From positions 17,072 to 81,071 of the forward strand of contig NZ_JACMYK010000020.1 of the NCBI RefSeq assembly GCF_020889785.1: a DNA stretch of 64,000 nucleotides. Direction: 5' to 3'. Source of the stretch: Bradyrhizobium acaciae (GTDB lineage: Bacteria; Pseudomonadota; Alphaproteobacteria; Rhizobiales; Xanthobacteraceae). Positions 35,774 through 44,445 of the stretch are shown piece after piece; the first letter of the stretch is position 1; the number at the start of each line of letters is the position of its first letter. The translations under genes and the position numbers were made by a program. A model generated the notes under the pieces. It was not told the origin of the DNA. It saw only the letters and a list, made by a program, of their open reading frames with translations, and ran no database searches.

Positions 35774-35888
35774 TGTTGTTTCCTCCCCGAGGGGATCCCG
35801 AGCGGGCAACGAAACAATGCAGAAAGCATCGCCACAGTTCCGCCGAACCAGCAATGCGCGCTGCGCCTGGAAGCGCCGCAGCAATTGA

Positions 35889-36242
35889 TCAGACGTCGTT
35901 GACGCCGCGCCAGCGGCCGTAGCGCCATGGCAGGTACCACTGCGCGCCCGGCGGCTCGACCGCCGGCACGTTGTCGATCCCCGACGTGCCCCAGGGCTGG
36001 CAGCGCAGCAGCCGCGCCAGCGTCATCCAGCCGCCGGCCCAAAGCCCGAAGCGCTCGATCGCCTCGTCGCCATAGACCGAGCAGGTCGGCAGGTGCCGGC
36101 AGTTATAGCCCACCAGCGGTGACAGCGTGTGCCGGTAGATCCAGATCAGGGCGCGGCCGAAGTTGCGCGGCAATCGACGCGCAGCGGTGGCACAGTCCAT
36201 GCATCGCGGATGGTCTGATGTTGAATGATCTGTCGACGGCAT
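35889..36242 (-). CDS. yidD: Membrane protein insertion efficiency factor YidD
   Basis: The 117-residue product has the YidD pattern: IWIYRHTLSPLVGYNCRHLPTCSVYGDEAIERFG and CQPWGTSGIDNVP, with the three conserved cysteines. YidD helps YidC insert inner-membrane proteins. The N-terminus is extended by about 30 residues compared with short YidD proteins; starts at 36242 (ATG) and 36200 (ATG) are both possible. The usual rnpA/yidC neighbours are absent, as in many Bradyrhizobium. Confidence 0.85.
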   Translation of the reverse strand: MPSTDHSTSDHPRCMDCATAARRLPRNFGRALIWIYRHTLSPLVGYNCRHLPTCSVYGDEAIERFGLWAGGWMTLARLLRCQPWGTSGIDNVPAVEPPGAQWYLPWRYGRWRGVNDV

Positions 36243-36482
36243 ACGCAAGTATGTACGTAGTCTTGCGGGGGTTCCAAGCCAAGGAACTGTTCAATTGCAG
36301 ATATTTACGCCACAGTTCGCAACTATTGCACAGCGGAAATGGCGCTGCAGCAAGGGTCCTATGGACGGTCCAGGTCAGCAGGGCTACCGTTCCCGTTACG
36401 CGCCGATGACAGAATCGTGGCGCGTTGCCATGGGGCCATTGCCACCGCTCGCATCACCAAGAGCTTGGGGGAAGGAACCAAA

Positions 36483-37400
36483 TTGAGGCTCGTCAAGTCG
36501 TTCTCGTTGCGCAGTTGGGTGCTCACCGGCGCCGTTGCCGTTTGCTTCGCAGTTTCCGGCACGGTCACCACGGCGGGCAGTTCCGCACGGGCGAGCTCGA
36601 CCCTCGAAGAGCGCAAGCTGCCGATGAAGTTCAGCTGGATCGCTTGCCAGCCGAATTGCCGGGGCTGGGTGTCGGCGGTCGGCATCATCACGGCTGACAG
36701 CCCCAAGGAATTCGACGAGTTTGCGCGCAGCCGCCCGCTCAACGGCGCCACCATCGTGCTCGACTCCAGCGGCGGCTCGGTCAACGACGCGATCGCGCTC
36801 GGCCGCCGCTTCCGCGGTCTCGGCGCGCTGACCACGGTTGGCATCAGCGTCGCCAATCAGGCCGCGACCGGTGATCGCGCCAGCGTGCTGCCGGATGCCT
36901 ATTGCGAGTCGATGTGCGTGTTCCTGCTGCTGTCGGGCAAGACGCGCTACGTGCCGCCGGCCGCCCACGTCCGCGTGCATCAGATATGGATGGGCGACCG
37001 CGCCGACGACGCCAAGGCCGCGAGCTACACCGCGCAGGATCTGATGATCGTCGAGCGCGATATCGGCCGTCTCGCCAAGTACACCTTCGACATGGGCGGG
37101 GCAGGTGAGCTTTTGTCGCTCGCACTCAGCGTGCCGCCGTGGGAAGATCTGCACGAATTGTCCGCGGCCGAATTGCGGCTGACCAATCTCGTCACCACGG
37201 ATGCGGTCGCCGATGTGCTGCCGCGGCAGGACAATGCAACTCCCGTTGCCGAAGCGAAGCCGAAGAACACCGATCGCTTCGTGAGCAGCGCGATGAAGGG
37301 TGAGGCGCCACCGCAGGCCGCGAAGGCGACCAAGACCGCCGAGGCCGAGGTGCCGACCGGCGGCACCGCAGCGCCGGCGCCGGTCCAGCCGTCCCAGTAG
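36483..37400 (+). CDS. Exported COG3904-like protein, second copy
   Basis: The 305-residue protein has a signal peptide (WVLTGAVAVCFAVSGTV), a VLDSSGGSVNDAIALGRRF segment like the crotonase/ClpP fold and YCESMCVFLLLSGKTR, again a CxSxC motif, then PAAHVRVHQIW. The last 60 residues are Ala/Pro/Lys-rich and likely disordered. The start is a TTG at 36483 with AAGGA 8 bases upstream; the longer in-frame extension from 36339 lacks a signal. It resembles the core of the product of 33037-34356. Confidence 0.7.
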   Translation: MRLVKSFSLRSWVLTGAVAVCFAVSGTVTTAGSSARASSTLEERKLPMKFSWIACQPNCRGWVSAVGIITADSPKEFDEFARSRPLNGATIVLDSSGGSVNDAIALGRRFRGLGALTTVGISVANQAATGDRASVLPDAYCESMCVFLLLSGKTRYVPPAAHVRVHQIWMGDRADDAKAASYTAQDLMIVERDIGRLAKYTFDMGGAGELLSLALSVPPWEDLHELSAAELRLTNLVTTDAVADVLPRQDNATPVAEAKPKNTDRFVSSAMKGEAPPQAAKATKTAEAEVPTGGTAAPAPVQPSQ

Positions 37401-37421
37401 GGTCTTCGCCGGCGGTAAGGC

Positions 37422-37868
37422 TTACGCCGGCTGCTTGGCCTTGGCCTCGATCTGGCCGATCGCATCGACCACGGCATCGAAGGTCAGAAGCGTCGAGGCA
37501 TGACGGGCCTTGTAGTCGCGCACCGGCTCGAGCAGCGCGATGTCGGCCCATTTGCCGCCCTGCGGCGGCTGGCCGTTTTCCTTCAGCATCTTGCGGACGG
37601 TCTCGCGCAAGTCGCGCAGCTCGTCCGCGGTCGAGCCCACCACATGGCTCGCCATGATCGAGGAGGAGGCCTGACCGAGCGCGCAGGCCTTCACGTCATG
37701 GGCGAAGTCGGTCACGACAGGGCCGTCCATCTTGAGGTCGACCTTGACGGTCGAACCGCACAATTTGGAGTGGGCGGTGGCGCTGGCGTCCGGCTCGGCC
37801 AGCCGTCCGAGGCGCGGAATATTGCCGGCCAACTCGATGATCCGCTTGTTGTAAATGTCGTTCAGCAT
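37422..37868 (-). CDS. NifU/IscU-like Fe-S scaffold family protein
   Basis: The 148-residue protein aligns with IscU/SufU scaffolds: [14 protein letters not shown] (first Cys), [15 protein letters not shown] (second Cys) and a C-terminal RHASTLLTF where the third scaffold Cys (IscU HCSML) is Ala. The Asp normally following the first CG is Ser. Two of three cluster ligands therefore remain. It could be a non-canonical scaffold or regulator. It is divergent from folE. Confidence 0.8.
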   Translation of the reverse strand: MLNDIYNKRIIELAGNIPRLGRLAEPDASATAHSKLCGSTVKVDLKMDGPVVTDFAHDVKACALGQASSSIMASHVVGSTADELRDLRETVRKMLKENGQPPQGGKWADIALLEPVRDYKARHASTLLTFDAVVDAIGQIEAKAKQPA

Positions 37869-38107
37869 GGGGACAGATGCCTGGTTCCGGCGGCGCCGGG
37901 CGCTCTTGGCGGCTGGGTTTCACCGTCCTATATATGGACGGCAGCGCCGGAAACATAGCCCGGCCATGCGGCCACCGCGGACCACATTCGCCGTTGTGGT
38001 GCTACAAGATGGGGACTCAGGCGCCCGGCGGTTCGACAATCCGCCCCGTCTGCCCGGTGACACATCCGGCCCGAGGGCAATGCCAGGGCCGGTCGAACGG
38101 AGACGAC

Positions 38108-38788
38108 ATGGACGCTTTGATCAAGCCGATTCGCCCCAACAAGCCAGCCGACGCCAAGGCCAGCGAGCTCGACCCCTCAGAATTCATGGCGGCCGCCGTC
38201 CGTGCTGACCAGCCGCGCCCGTCGCGAGCGGAAGCCGAGGACGCCGTGAAGACGCTGCTCGCCTATATCGGCGAGAACACCTTCCGCGAAGGTCTGCTCG
38301 ACACGCCGCGCCGCGTCGTCGAGGCCTATGACGAGCTCTATCAGGGCTATCATCAGTGCCCGGCCGAAGTGCTGAACCGCACCTTCGGCGAGACCGCCGG
38401 CTACGACGACTTCGTCCTGGTCCGCGACATCGAATTCACCTCGCAGTGCGAGCATCACATGATGCCGTTCTACGGCAAGGCGCATATCGCCTATACACCG
38501 GTGGAGCGCGTCGTCGGCCTCTCCAAGCTGGCGCGGCTGACCGATATCTTCGCCCGCCGCCTGCAAACCCAGGAGCATCTCACCGCGCAGATCGCAGCCG
38601 CGATCGACGAGGTGCTGAAGCCCCGCGGCGTTGCGATACTGATCGAGGCGGAGCATACCTGCATGTCGGTGCGCGGCGTCGCCAAGCATGGTGCATCGAC
38701 CTTCACCAGCCGCTTCACCGGCATGTTCCGCGACAATCCGGCGGAGCAGCAGCGCTTCCTGTCCCTGGTGCGAGGACCGAACCGGTAA
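38108..38788 (+). CDS. folE: GTP cyclohydrolase I
   Basis: The 226-residue protein has the FolE catalytic pattern: [16 protein letters not shown], zinc ligands in [16 protein letters not shown] and [16 protein letters not shown], and C-terminal [15 protein letters not shown] ending. It converts GTP to dihydroneopterin triphosphate, the first step of folate/pterin synthesis. Start at 38108 follows GGAGA. hisI follows after 28 bases on the same strand. Confidence 0.96.
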   Translation: MDALIKPIRPNKPADAKASELDPSEFMAAAVRADQPRPSRAEAEDAVKTLLAYIGENTFREGLLDTPRRVVEAYDELYQGYHQCPAEVLNRTFGETAGYDDFVLVRDIEFTSQCEHHMMPFYGKAHIAYTPVERVVGLSKLARLTDIFARRLQTQEHLTAQIAAAIDEVLKPRGVAILIEAEHTCMSVRGVAKHGASTFTSRFTGMFRDNPAEQQRFLSLVRGPNR

Positions 38789-38816
38789 CCTCGCATTTTT
38801 CCAAGCGAGGTTTTCC
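38787..38816 (+). promoter_or_regulatory. Hairpin covering the hisI ribosome-binding site
   Basis: AACCTCGC (38787-38794), which includes the last two bases of the folE stop codon, pairs perfectly with GCGAGGTT (38805-38812), followed by TTCC and the hisI GTG. The GAGG is the only ribosome-binding site for hisI. It can act as a terminator-like element (TTTT follows) or as a translational gate opened by ribosomes ending folE. Confidence 0.6.
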
Positions 38817-39245
38817 GTGTCCGCATCGACTCACGATCACGACCGCGAAGAGGGGCTGGCCTTCCAGCCCAAATTCGACGCGACAGGTCTCGTGACCTGC
38901 GTCGCGACCGATGCCGCGACCGGCGATGTGCTGATGGTTGCGCACATGAACGACGAAGCCCTGCGCAAGACGATCGCGACCGGCGAAGGCTGGTACTTCA
39001 GCCGCTCGCGCAATGCGTTGTGGCGCAAGGGCGAGAGCTCGGGCCAGACCCAGCGCGTGGTCGAGATCCGGATGGATTGCGATCAGGACGCGGTGTGGAT
39101 CAAGGTCGAGCAGATCGGCGCTGCCTGCCACACGGGACGGCGATCCTGCTTCTATCGCGCCGTGAAGGGCGAGGGCGGCGACATCAGCCTGTCATTCGTC
39201 GATGCCGAGCGACTGTTCGATCCGGCGCAGGTCTATCGCAAATAG
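38817..39245 (+). CDS. hisI: Phosphoribosyl-AMP cyclohydrolase
   Basis: The 142-residue enzyme shows [10 protein letters not shown], the [20 protein letters not shown] substrate loop, the Asp pair in [21 protein letters not shown] and SCFYR with conserved cysteines for zinc. It opens the purine ring of PR-AMP in histidine synthesis. The start is GTG with GAGG 5-6 bases upstream, inside a hairpin. It has no fused HisE domain. Its 3' end is duplicated 0.48 kb downstream. Confidence 0.95.
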   Translation: MSASTHDHDREEGLAFQPKFDATGLVTCVATDAATGDVLMVAHMNDEALRKTIATGEGWYFSRSRNALWRKGESSGQTQRVVEIRMDCDQDAVWIKVEQIGAACHTGRRSCFYRAVKGEGGDISLSFVDAERLFDPAQVYRK

Positions 39246-39247
39246 CG
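39222..39247 (+). repeat. 26-bp direct repeat, copy 1 (end of hisI)
   Basis: CCGGCGCAGGTCTATCGCAA followed by ATAGCG is the last part of hisI plus the stop codon and is identical to 39699-39724. The two copies bracket a 451-bp segment. It has the form of a target duplication or att site. Confidence 0.85.
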
Positions 39248-39379
39248 CTTCAGCCCTTCGAGGGGTGGTCCGTCCGGCTCGGGTAACAGCTCCGCTGGTG
39301 CCATCGCAACCGGCAGCACACGGTCGGCAGCGATCGCGATGTCGTAGAGATGCCGATGCCTCTGCGGCAGCGTATCGCT
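39233..39379 (-). pseudogene. C-terminal remnant of a gene convergent with hisI
   Basis: The minus strand reads 48 protein-like codons (DTLPQRHRHLYDIAIAADRV, AMAPAELLPEPDGPPLEGLK) and then a stop overlapping the hisI 3' end by 13 bases. Upstream, at about 39379, the frame runs into the lower-GC segment, and no start or body of the gene is present. It looks like the truncated tail of a former gene cut by the insertion. A patatin-type tail is conceivable from gene order in relatives but is not shown here. Confidence 0.5.
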
Positions 39380-39599
39380 AGTGCATATACATCCAAAAAA
39401 ATTGCTCAGCCGCCTTGTCCATGTCGCCCGACATCACAAGCCTGGAATTCTTGGTGACTTCCTGCACCATGGCGCATGCCTGCCGAAACTCACCCGATGC
39501 CCACAAATCCTTAAAGACCTTCAGTTCGACAGGATGGTCGCGGAGGAATATCTCCACTTGATGCTGATATTCACTTTTCACTTCTTCCAGGGTCTTCAT
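39378..39599 (-). CDS. Hypothetical protein (73 aa) in low-GC segment
   Basis: The 73-residue product MKTLEEVKSEYQHQVEIF... is helical and charged, ending EQFFWMYMH. Base composition is clearly lower in GC than the surrounding genes. No family is recognised and the ribosome-binding site is weak. It lies within the segment bracketed by the 26-bp repeat and is probably acquired DNA. Confidence 0.45.
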   Translation of the reverse strand: MKTLEEVKSEYQHQVEIFLRDHPVELKVFKDLWASGEFRQACAMVQEVTKNSRLVMSGDMDKAAEQFFWMYMH

Positions 39600-39698
39600 G
39601 TCGATCGTGGACTACGTTGCGCTAAGCACGAATAAACGCCGTGCTACCAGCTACAAGGCTAAGCGGTGAGGGGCGGTGACGGCAACGTCTGTTTCGAC

Positions 39699-39724
39699 CC
39701 GGCGCAGGTCTATCGCAAATAGCG
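39699..39724 (+). repeat. 26-bp direct repeat, copy 2 (displaced hisI end)
   Basis: This copy is identical to 39222-39247. It is preceded by GGTGACGGCAACGTCTGTTTCGA, which reads [15 protein letters not shown] and a stop, so it is the tail of another, diverged hisI end. Confidence 0.85.
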
Positions 39725-39838
39725 GCTCTGGTCGGCTTCCCGCCCGCGGCGCTGATCTTAACCTGCCGTTAACCATAATTACGGCAGGTTGACAGGACAT
39801 GGGTGCCGATTGCCGGCGCTCGGCAAGGCACCCGATCA

Positions 39839-40843
39839 ATGGCGGTCGACCTCTTCAACACGACGGCTTCGGCAGGTGTCGATCCGTCGCGCCTGAAGGT
39901 CGCCGGCTCGATCAAGCAGGCGGCCGCGACCACCGGCACGAGCTTCGAATATCTGCTCACGACCGCGAAGATGGAATCCAATTTCAATCCGCGGGCCGGC
40001 GCCACCACCTCGTCGGCGCATGGACTCTATCAGTTCATCGACCAGACCTGGCTCGGCACCGTCAAGGAGGCCGGAAGCCAGCTCGGCTACGGCCAGTATG
40101 CCGACGCCATCACCAAGAATTCCGACGGCAGCTATTCGGTCAGCGATCCCTCCGCGCGCAACGCGGTCATGAAGCTGCGCGACGATCCGGATGCGGCGTC
40201 GTCGATGGCGGCGGTGCTGACGCAATCCAACAGCTTCAGGCTCACCGGCACGCTCGGCCGTCGCCCGACCGATGCCGAGCTCTATATGGCGCATTTCATG
40301 GGCGTCGGGGGCGCCGGCAAGCTGATCTCGAGCGCCGAGGACAGCCCAAGCGCCAACGCCGCCACGATGTTTCCGAAGGCGGCTGCCGCGAACCAGTCGA
40401 TCTTCTACGACAAGTCGGGCAGCGCGCGCAGCGTCAGCCAGGTCTATTCGGTATTGACGACACGCTACGCCGCGGCGGCGAATTCGAAGGACACGCGCAC
40501 CGCCTTTGCGGCGGCGGGCGGCGACACCATGTCGCCTTATGCGATCGCAAGCACTACGCCGACACAAGCGGTGGCCATTGACACCGCGTCCTATCTGTCG
40601 ACCTTCCCGAATGCCGGCGCGGCCTCATCAGTCGGTGCCACTTCGGCTGTCGCATCGGCGCAGCCGGCGCCGGCGTTCCGCTCGCTCTACCAGGGCGGCG
40701 ATCGTCCGCAGCCGATCTCGCCGGCGGTGCAGGAGCTGTGGGGCAATTCCTCCGCGCTGACCACGGCGGCCACGCCGAAGGTCCGCGCGCCCGGGCGGCT
40801 TGATCTGTTCAGCGATCCGAACGGCACCTACAGCAACGGCTAG
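39839..40843 (+). CDS. Lytic transglycosylase (SLT domain) without signal peptide
   Basis: The 334-residue protein carries an SLT-type lysozyme domain: the catalytic Glu in TAKMESNFNPRAG, then SSAHGLYQFIDQTWL and a later PTDAELYMAHFMGVGGA motif. The C-terminal half is Ala/Ser-rich. It would cleave peptidoglycan glycan strands. The N-terminus (MAVDLFNTTASAG) has no Sec or Tat signal, which suggests export by another route or a role with a dedicated secretion or flagellar system. Start at 39839 has AAGG about 11 bases upstream; 39803 is an alternative. Confidence 0.85.
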   Translation: MAVDLFNTTASAGVDPSRLKVAGSIKQAAATTGTSFEYLLTTAKMESNFNPRAGATTSSAHGLYQFIDQTWLGTVKEAGSQLGYGQYADAITKNSDGSYSVSDPSARNAVMKLRDDPDAASSMAAVLTQSNSFRLTGTLGRRPTDAELYMAHFMGVGGAGKLISSAEDSPSANAATMFPKAAAANQSIFYDKSGSARSVSQVYSVLTTRYAAAANSKDTRTAFAAAGGDTMSPYAIASTTPTQAVAIDTASYLSTFPNAGAASSVGATSAVASAQPAPAFRSLYQGGDRPQPISPAVQELWGNSSALTTAATPKVRAPGRLDLFSDPNGTYSNG

Positions 40844-41005
40844 CGCTGCCTTCTGCGCGCGCGAAGTCCCGCGCCATTGCCGTCTTAACGAAACGTCAAT
40901 AATCCCAAACGTTTATGGTGAACCCTTTGTTAAGCGTCATGGTTTATTTTTCCTTGTAGTGGCGTCGTATGTCGATGCCGTCTCGTTGCGTAAGCCGGCA
41001 GGACC

Positions 41006-42187
41006 ATGATCGTTCGGCAGTTCATTAGTTGGATTAGGACCGCTCCAGCAGGCGAGCGGGCAGAGGCGACACGGGCGTTGGCCCGGGCCTGGCTCATTTC
41101 AGATCTCACCGAGGACGATCGCATCGCGGCCGAAGGCGCGCTGCTGATGCTGCTCGACGACCCGTCGCCGCTGGTACGTCAGGCGATGGCCGAGGTGTTT
41201 GCACACAGCGCGGAGGCGCCGGCCGCGATCATGCAGGCGCTGTCGGCCGACCAGCCGGCGATCGCGCTGCCGGTGCTGGAACATTCACCGCTCTTGATCG
41301 ATGCCGATCTCGTCGACATCGTCGCGACCGGCTCCGACGAGATGCAGTGCGCGATCGCGCGCCGCGTCAATCTGCCGGCCTCCGTTGCCGCTGCGATTGC
41401 CGAGGTCGGCTCCGCGGCTGCCGCGCTCGAGGTGATCGAGAATCCATATGCCGGCCTTGCGCCGTTCTCCTGGGATCGCATCGTCGAGCGTCACGGCCAT
41501 CTCGCTGCGATCCGCGAATCGATGCTGGCGCTCGAAGACCTGCCGTCCGCGACGCGGCTGGCGCTGGTCGCAAAGCTCTCCGACACGCTGGCGCAATTCG
41601 TCGTCGCGCGAAACTGGCTCGGCGCCGACCGCGCCGACCGGATCGCCGGCGAGGCGAAAGAGCGCTCGACGGTGAACATCGCCGCGCGCGCCTTTGGCGA
41701 CGACATGCAGAACCTGATCACGCATCTGCGCGCCACCGGACAACTGACCGCCGGGCTGATCCTGCGCGCGCTGCTGTCGGGCAATCTCGATTTGTTCGGG
41801 GCGGCGCTCGCCGAACTGTCCGGGCTGCCCTATGGCCGCGTCTCCGCGCTGCTGAACGACCGCGGCGGCAACGGCCTGCAGGCGCTGCTGCGTCGCGCCG
41901 GCTTGCCGGAATCCACCTATGCCGCGTTCCGCGTCGCGCTCGAGGCCAGCCACGAGGTCGGCTATGTCGACAGCGGCGACGGTGCGGCGCGGCTGCATCG
42001 CCGCATGGTCGAGCGCGTGCTGACCCATTGCGAGACCGATCAGTCGGCCGCCGAGCCGCTCTTGATCCTGCTGCGCCGCTTTGCGACCGAGTCAGCCCGC
42101 GAGGATGCGCGGATGTTCTGCGAGGAGCTCGCCGCGGAAGACGCGATCTCGGTGCTGCCTTACGACGACGATCTCATCGCGGCCTGA
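41006..42187 (+). CDS. DUF2336 protein
   Basis: The 393-residue product is helical, with HEAT-like repeats in the first 150 residues (LMLLDDPSPLVRQAMAEVFAHSAEAP) and the DUF2336 domain after it. DUF2336 proteins are typical of Alphaproteobacteria and often lie near histidine phosphotransfer or receiver genes, as here. Role is unknown. The start at 41006 is an ATG. It is convergent with the Hpt gene. Confidence 0.85.
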   Translation: MIVRQFISWIRTAPAGERAEATRALARAWLISDLTEDDRIAAEGALLMLLDDPSPLVRQAMAEVFAHSAEAPAAIMQALSADQPAIALPVLEHSPLLIDADLVDIVATGSDEMQCAIARRVNLPASVAAAIAEVGSAAAALEVIENPYAGLAPFSWDRIVERHGHLAAIRESMLALEDLPSATRLALVAKLSDTLAQFVVARNWLGADRADRIAGEAKERSTVNIAARAFGDDMQNLITHLRATGQLTAGLILRALLSGNLDLFGAALAELSGLPYGRVSALLNDRGGNGLQALLRRAGLPESTYAAFRVALEASHEVGYVDSGDGAARLHRRMVERVLTHCETDQSAAEPLLILLRRFATESAREDARMFCEELAAEDAISVLPYDDDLIAA

Positions 42188-42255
42188 GAAGGCCGCGTTT
42201 CCTGCGATCAATGGATGCTTGAGAGGCTGCCGCAACGCGGCGACCGACCCCGCCG

Positions 42256-42834
42256 CTATTCGGCAGGGGCGATGCTCGGCGCGAGAATCGCCTCGAGATG
42301 CTCGGGGCGATCGCGGTTGGCGTGGGTCAGGAATTCATCGGCGATGCCGCGGAGTTGCTTGCTCAGCACGCCGGCCACGACTGCGGTATCGAGCTTGGTG
42401 CGGTTGCGCACGATCGCCTGCACGGCGTTGATGTGATGTGCAATCAACTGTTGCGGCACCGCGCCGAGGTCAGGCGCGTGCTCGATGATGCGGCACAGGC
42501 TCTCCGCTGCCGCGGCCGCCGAGGGATAACCGAATGTTGCGGCATCGCCCTTGATGTCGTGCGCCGCCCGGAACAGCTCCTCGCGCGTCTTGTCGTTGAA
42601 GCCCTCGCGCATCACCGCGGCGTGCGCGGCGGAGAGGCGGTCGGCCTCGATCGTCATCCACTCCTTGAACTCGCCGGACAGCCCGGCGAGCGCCTTTTCG
42701 GCGCGGCCGACGGGATCGTCGAGATCGCTCTCGGGGACCCGCAGCAGCATCTTGCGCAGCGGGTTCGGCTGCGTGATCACGTGGTGGGTGCCGAAACTCT
42801 TGACTTCGATCGTCCCAGGTTTGTCTTTCGCCAT
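42256..42834 (-). CDS. Hpt-domain phosphotransfer protein
   Basis: The 192-residue protein has one Hpt domain with the phospho-accepting His in FRAAHDIKGDAATFGYP (HxxKG), flanked by helices. The N-terminal 40 residues and a C-terminal tail are extra. It lies 9 bases after the receiver gene (same strand) and probably exchanges phosphate with it. Confidence 0.88.
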   Translation of the reverse strand: MAKDKPGTIEVKSFGTHHVITQPNPLRKMLLRVPESDLDDPVGRAEKALAGLSGEFKEWMTIEADRLSAAHAAVMREGFNDKTREELFRAAHDIKGDAATFGYPSAAAAAESLCRIIEHAPDLGAVPQQLIAHHINAVQAIVRNRTKLDTAVVAGVLSKQLRGIADEFLTHANRDRPEHLEAILAPSIAPAE

Positions 42835-42843
42835 GGCGGTGTC

Positions 42844-43389
42844 CTAGATGGTCGAGCGCGCCTTTTCGAGCAGCGACGGCTGTTGCAGCACCTCGACCTC
42901 GCCGCTGCCGCGGCGCTCGGGACCGATATAGGTGTTGGTGGTGTTGCGGCGGCGGTCGGGGCCGAAATAGGTCTTGGTCTTGATGAACGGGCGCGGATTG
43001 GCGACCACGTTCATGATCCGCTGGTAGAGGCCCTTGGCCGAGATCGGCTTGGCCAGGAATTCGGTGACGCCGGCATCGCGTGCGACGGTGACGCGGCGCT
43101 TCTCGGAATGGCCGGTCAGCATGATGATCGGCGCGTAGGGATTGCCCTTGGATTCCGGCTGCCGGATCATCTGCGCGAGCTCGAGCCCGTCGAAGATCGG
43201 CATCGACCAGTCGGTGATGACGATATCGGGCACGTAATGGGTATACATCTCGAGCGCGGTGGCGCCGTCCTCGGACTCATACACCTCGCGCGCGCCGAAC
43301 GAATGCAGCAGCGTCCGCAGGATGCGGCGCATGTGCGGATTGTCGTCGCAAATCAAAAATCGCAGCTTGTTGAAGTCGATGCGATACAT
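42844..43389 (-). CDS. Single-domain response regulator with basic C-terminal tail
   Basis: The 181-residue product has a CheY-type receiver (about 10-125): acidic pair in LICDDNPHMRR, phospho-acceptor Asp in VITDWSMP, Thr in IIMLTGHSEKRR and Lys in FLAKPIS. The tail repeats FGPDRRRN and IGPERRG, a motif seen in alphaproteobacterial receivers that may bind nucleic acids or partners. No DNA-binding domain follows. Start MYRIDFNKL at 43389; an ATG at 43410 is possible. Confidence 0.9.
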   Translation of the reverse strand: MYRIDFNKLRFLICDDNPHMRRILRTLLHSFGAREVYESEDGATALEMYTHYVPDIVITDWSMPIFDGLELAQMIRQPESKGNPYAPIIMLTGHSEKRRVTVARDAGVTEFLAKPISAKGLYQRIMNVVANPRPFIKTKTYFGPDRRRNTTNTYIGPERRGSGEVEVLQQPSLLEKARSTI

Positions 43390-43503
43390 GGTCCGGTCCC
43401 GAACGGGCATACCGGGCCAATGCGGTATTACCCAGCGTTAACCATATCCTGCCCGGGGTTAATGATTGGTTGCCGGGCAGGGGCCCGGCGAGGCCGCCCG
43501 CCG

Positions 43504-44283
43504 TCAGTAGCCGAACTGCTCGCGCAGGATGCGCTCTTCCAGCGAGTGACCGGGGTCGAACAGCATCCGCATCGCTATCGTCTTGTCGGACAGCACCTCG
43601 ACCCGGCGGACGTCGCGGACCTCGTCATGGTCGGCGACCGCGGCGACCGGGCGCTTGTCGCCCTCGATCACCTCGATCACCACGAAGGCTGAATTCGGCA
43701 ACAGCGCGCCGCGCCAGCGCCGCGGCCGGAACGCGCTGATCGGAGTCAGCGCCAGCAGCGCCGCGTTGATCGGCAGGATCGGCCCCTGGGCGGAGAGATT
43801 GTAGGCGGTCGATCCGGCCGGCGTCGCCACCAGGATGCCGTCGGCCATCAGTTCGGGCATCCGCTCATGCTCGTCGATCAGGATCCGCAGTTTGGCGACC
43901 TGGTAGGTCTGCCGGAACAGCGCGACCTCGTTGATGGCGTGATGCAGATGCACGGCGCCGTGGATGTCGGTCGCGCGCATCAGCAGCGGATTGATCAGCG
44001 ATTCCCGCGACGCGGCGAGCCGCGTGCGCAGATCATGCGTCGAGTATTCGTTCATCAGGAAGCCGACGGTGCCGCGGTGCATGCCGTAGATCGGCTTGCC
44101 GCTGCGCATGTTGGCGTGCAGCGTTTGCAGCATCAGCCCGTCGCCGCCGAGCGCAACCACGACGTCGGCATCGGCGGCCGAATGGTTGCCGTACATCGCG
44201 GTCAGCTGCTCGAGCGCCGCCTGCGCTTCCGCGCTCGGACTGGCGACGAAGGCGATCTTGTCATATCGCTTGGGGCTAGCCAT
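43504..44283 (-). CDS. nadK: NAD kinase
   Basis: The 259-residue protein shows [16 protein letters not shown] (GGDG motif), [10 protein letters not shown], the NE pair in [11 protein letters not shown] and [18 protein letters not shown]. It phosphorylates NAD to NADP using ATP or polyphosphate. Start at 44283 is ATG. It is divergent from the carboxypeptidase gene. Confidence 0.95.
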   Translation of the reverse strand: MASPKRYDKIAFVASPSAEAQAALEQLTAMYGNHSAADADVVVALGGDGLMLQTLHANMRSGKPIYGMHRGTVGFLMNEYSTHDLRTRLAASRESLINPLLMRATDIHGAVHLHHAINEVALFRQTYQVAKLRILIDEHERMPELMADGILVATPAGSTAYNLSAQGPILPINAALLALTPISAFRPRRWRGALLPNSAFVVIEVIEGDKRPVAAVADHDEVRDVRRVEVLSDKTIAMRMLFDPGHSLEERILREQFGY

Positions 44284-44445
44284 CGCTCACGAACTCTTTT
44301 GGCCCGGATTACGCCGCGCTCGTCTATACATCCCGGGCGGCCTTGTCGAGATGGTCCGGGAACGGACCGCATGCCTTGCGGGTGCCGCCAAGCTACCGCA
44401 GTTTGCGGCGAGATTGCTTAAAGGCGGGCCCAGGGAGTGCAGGGT

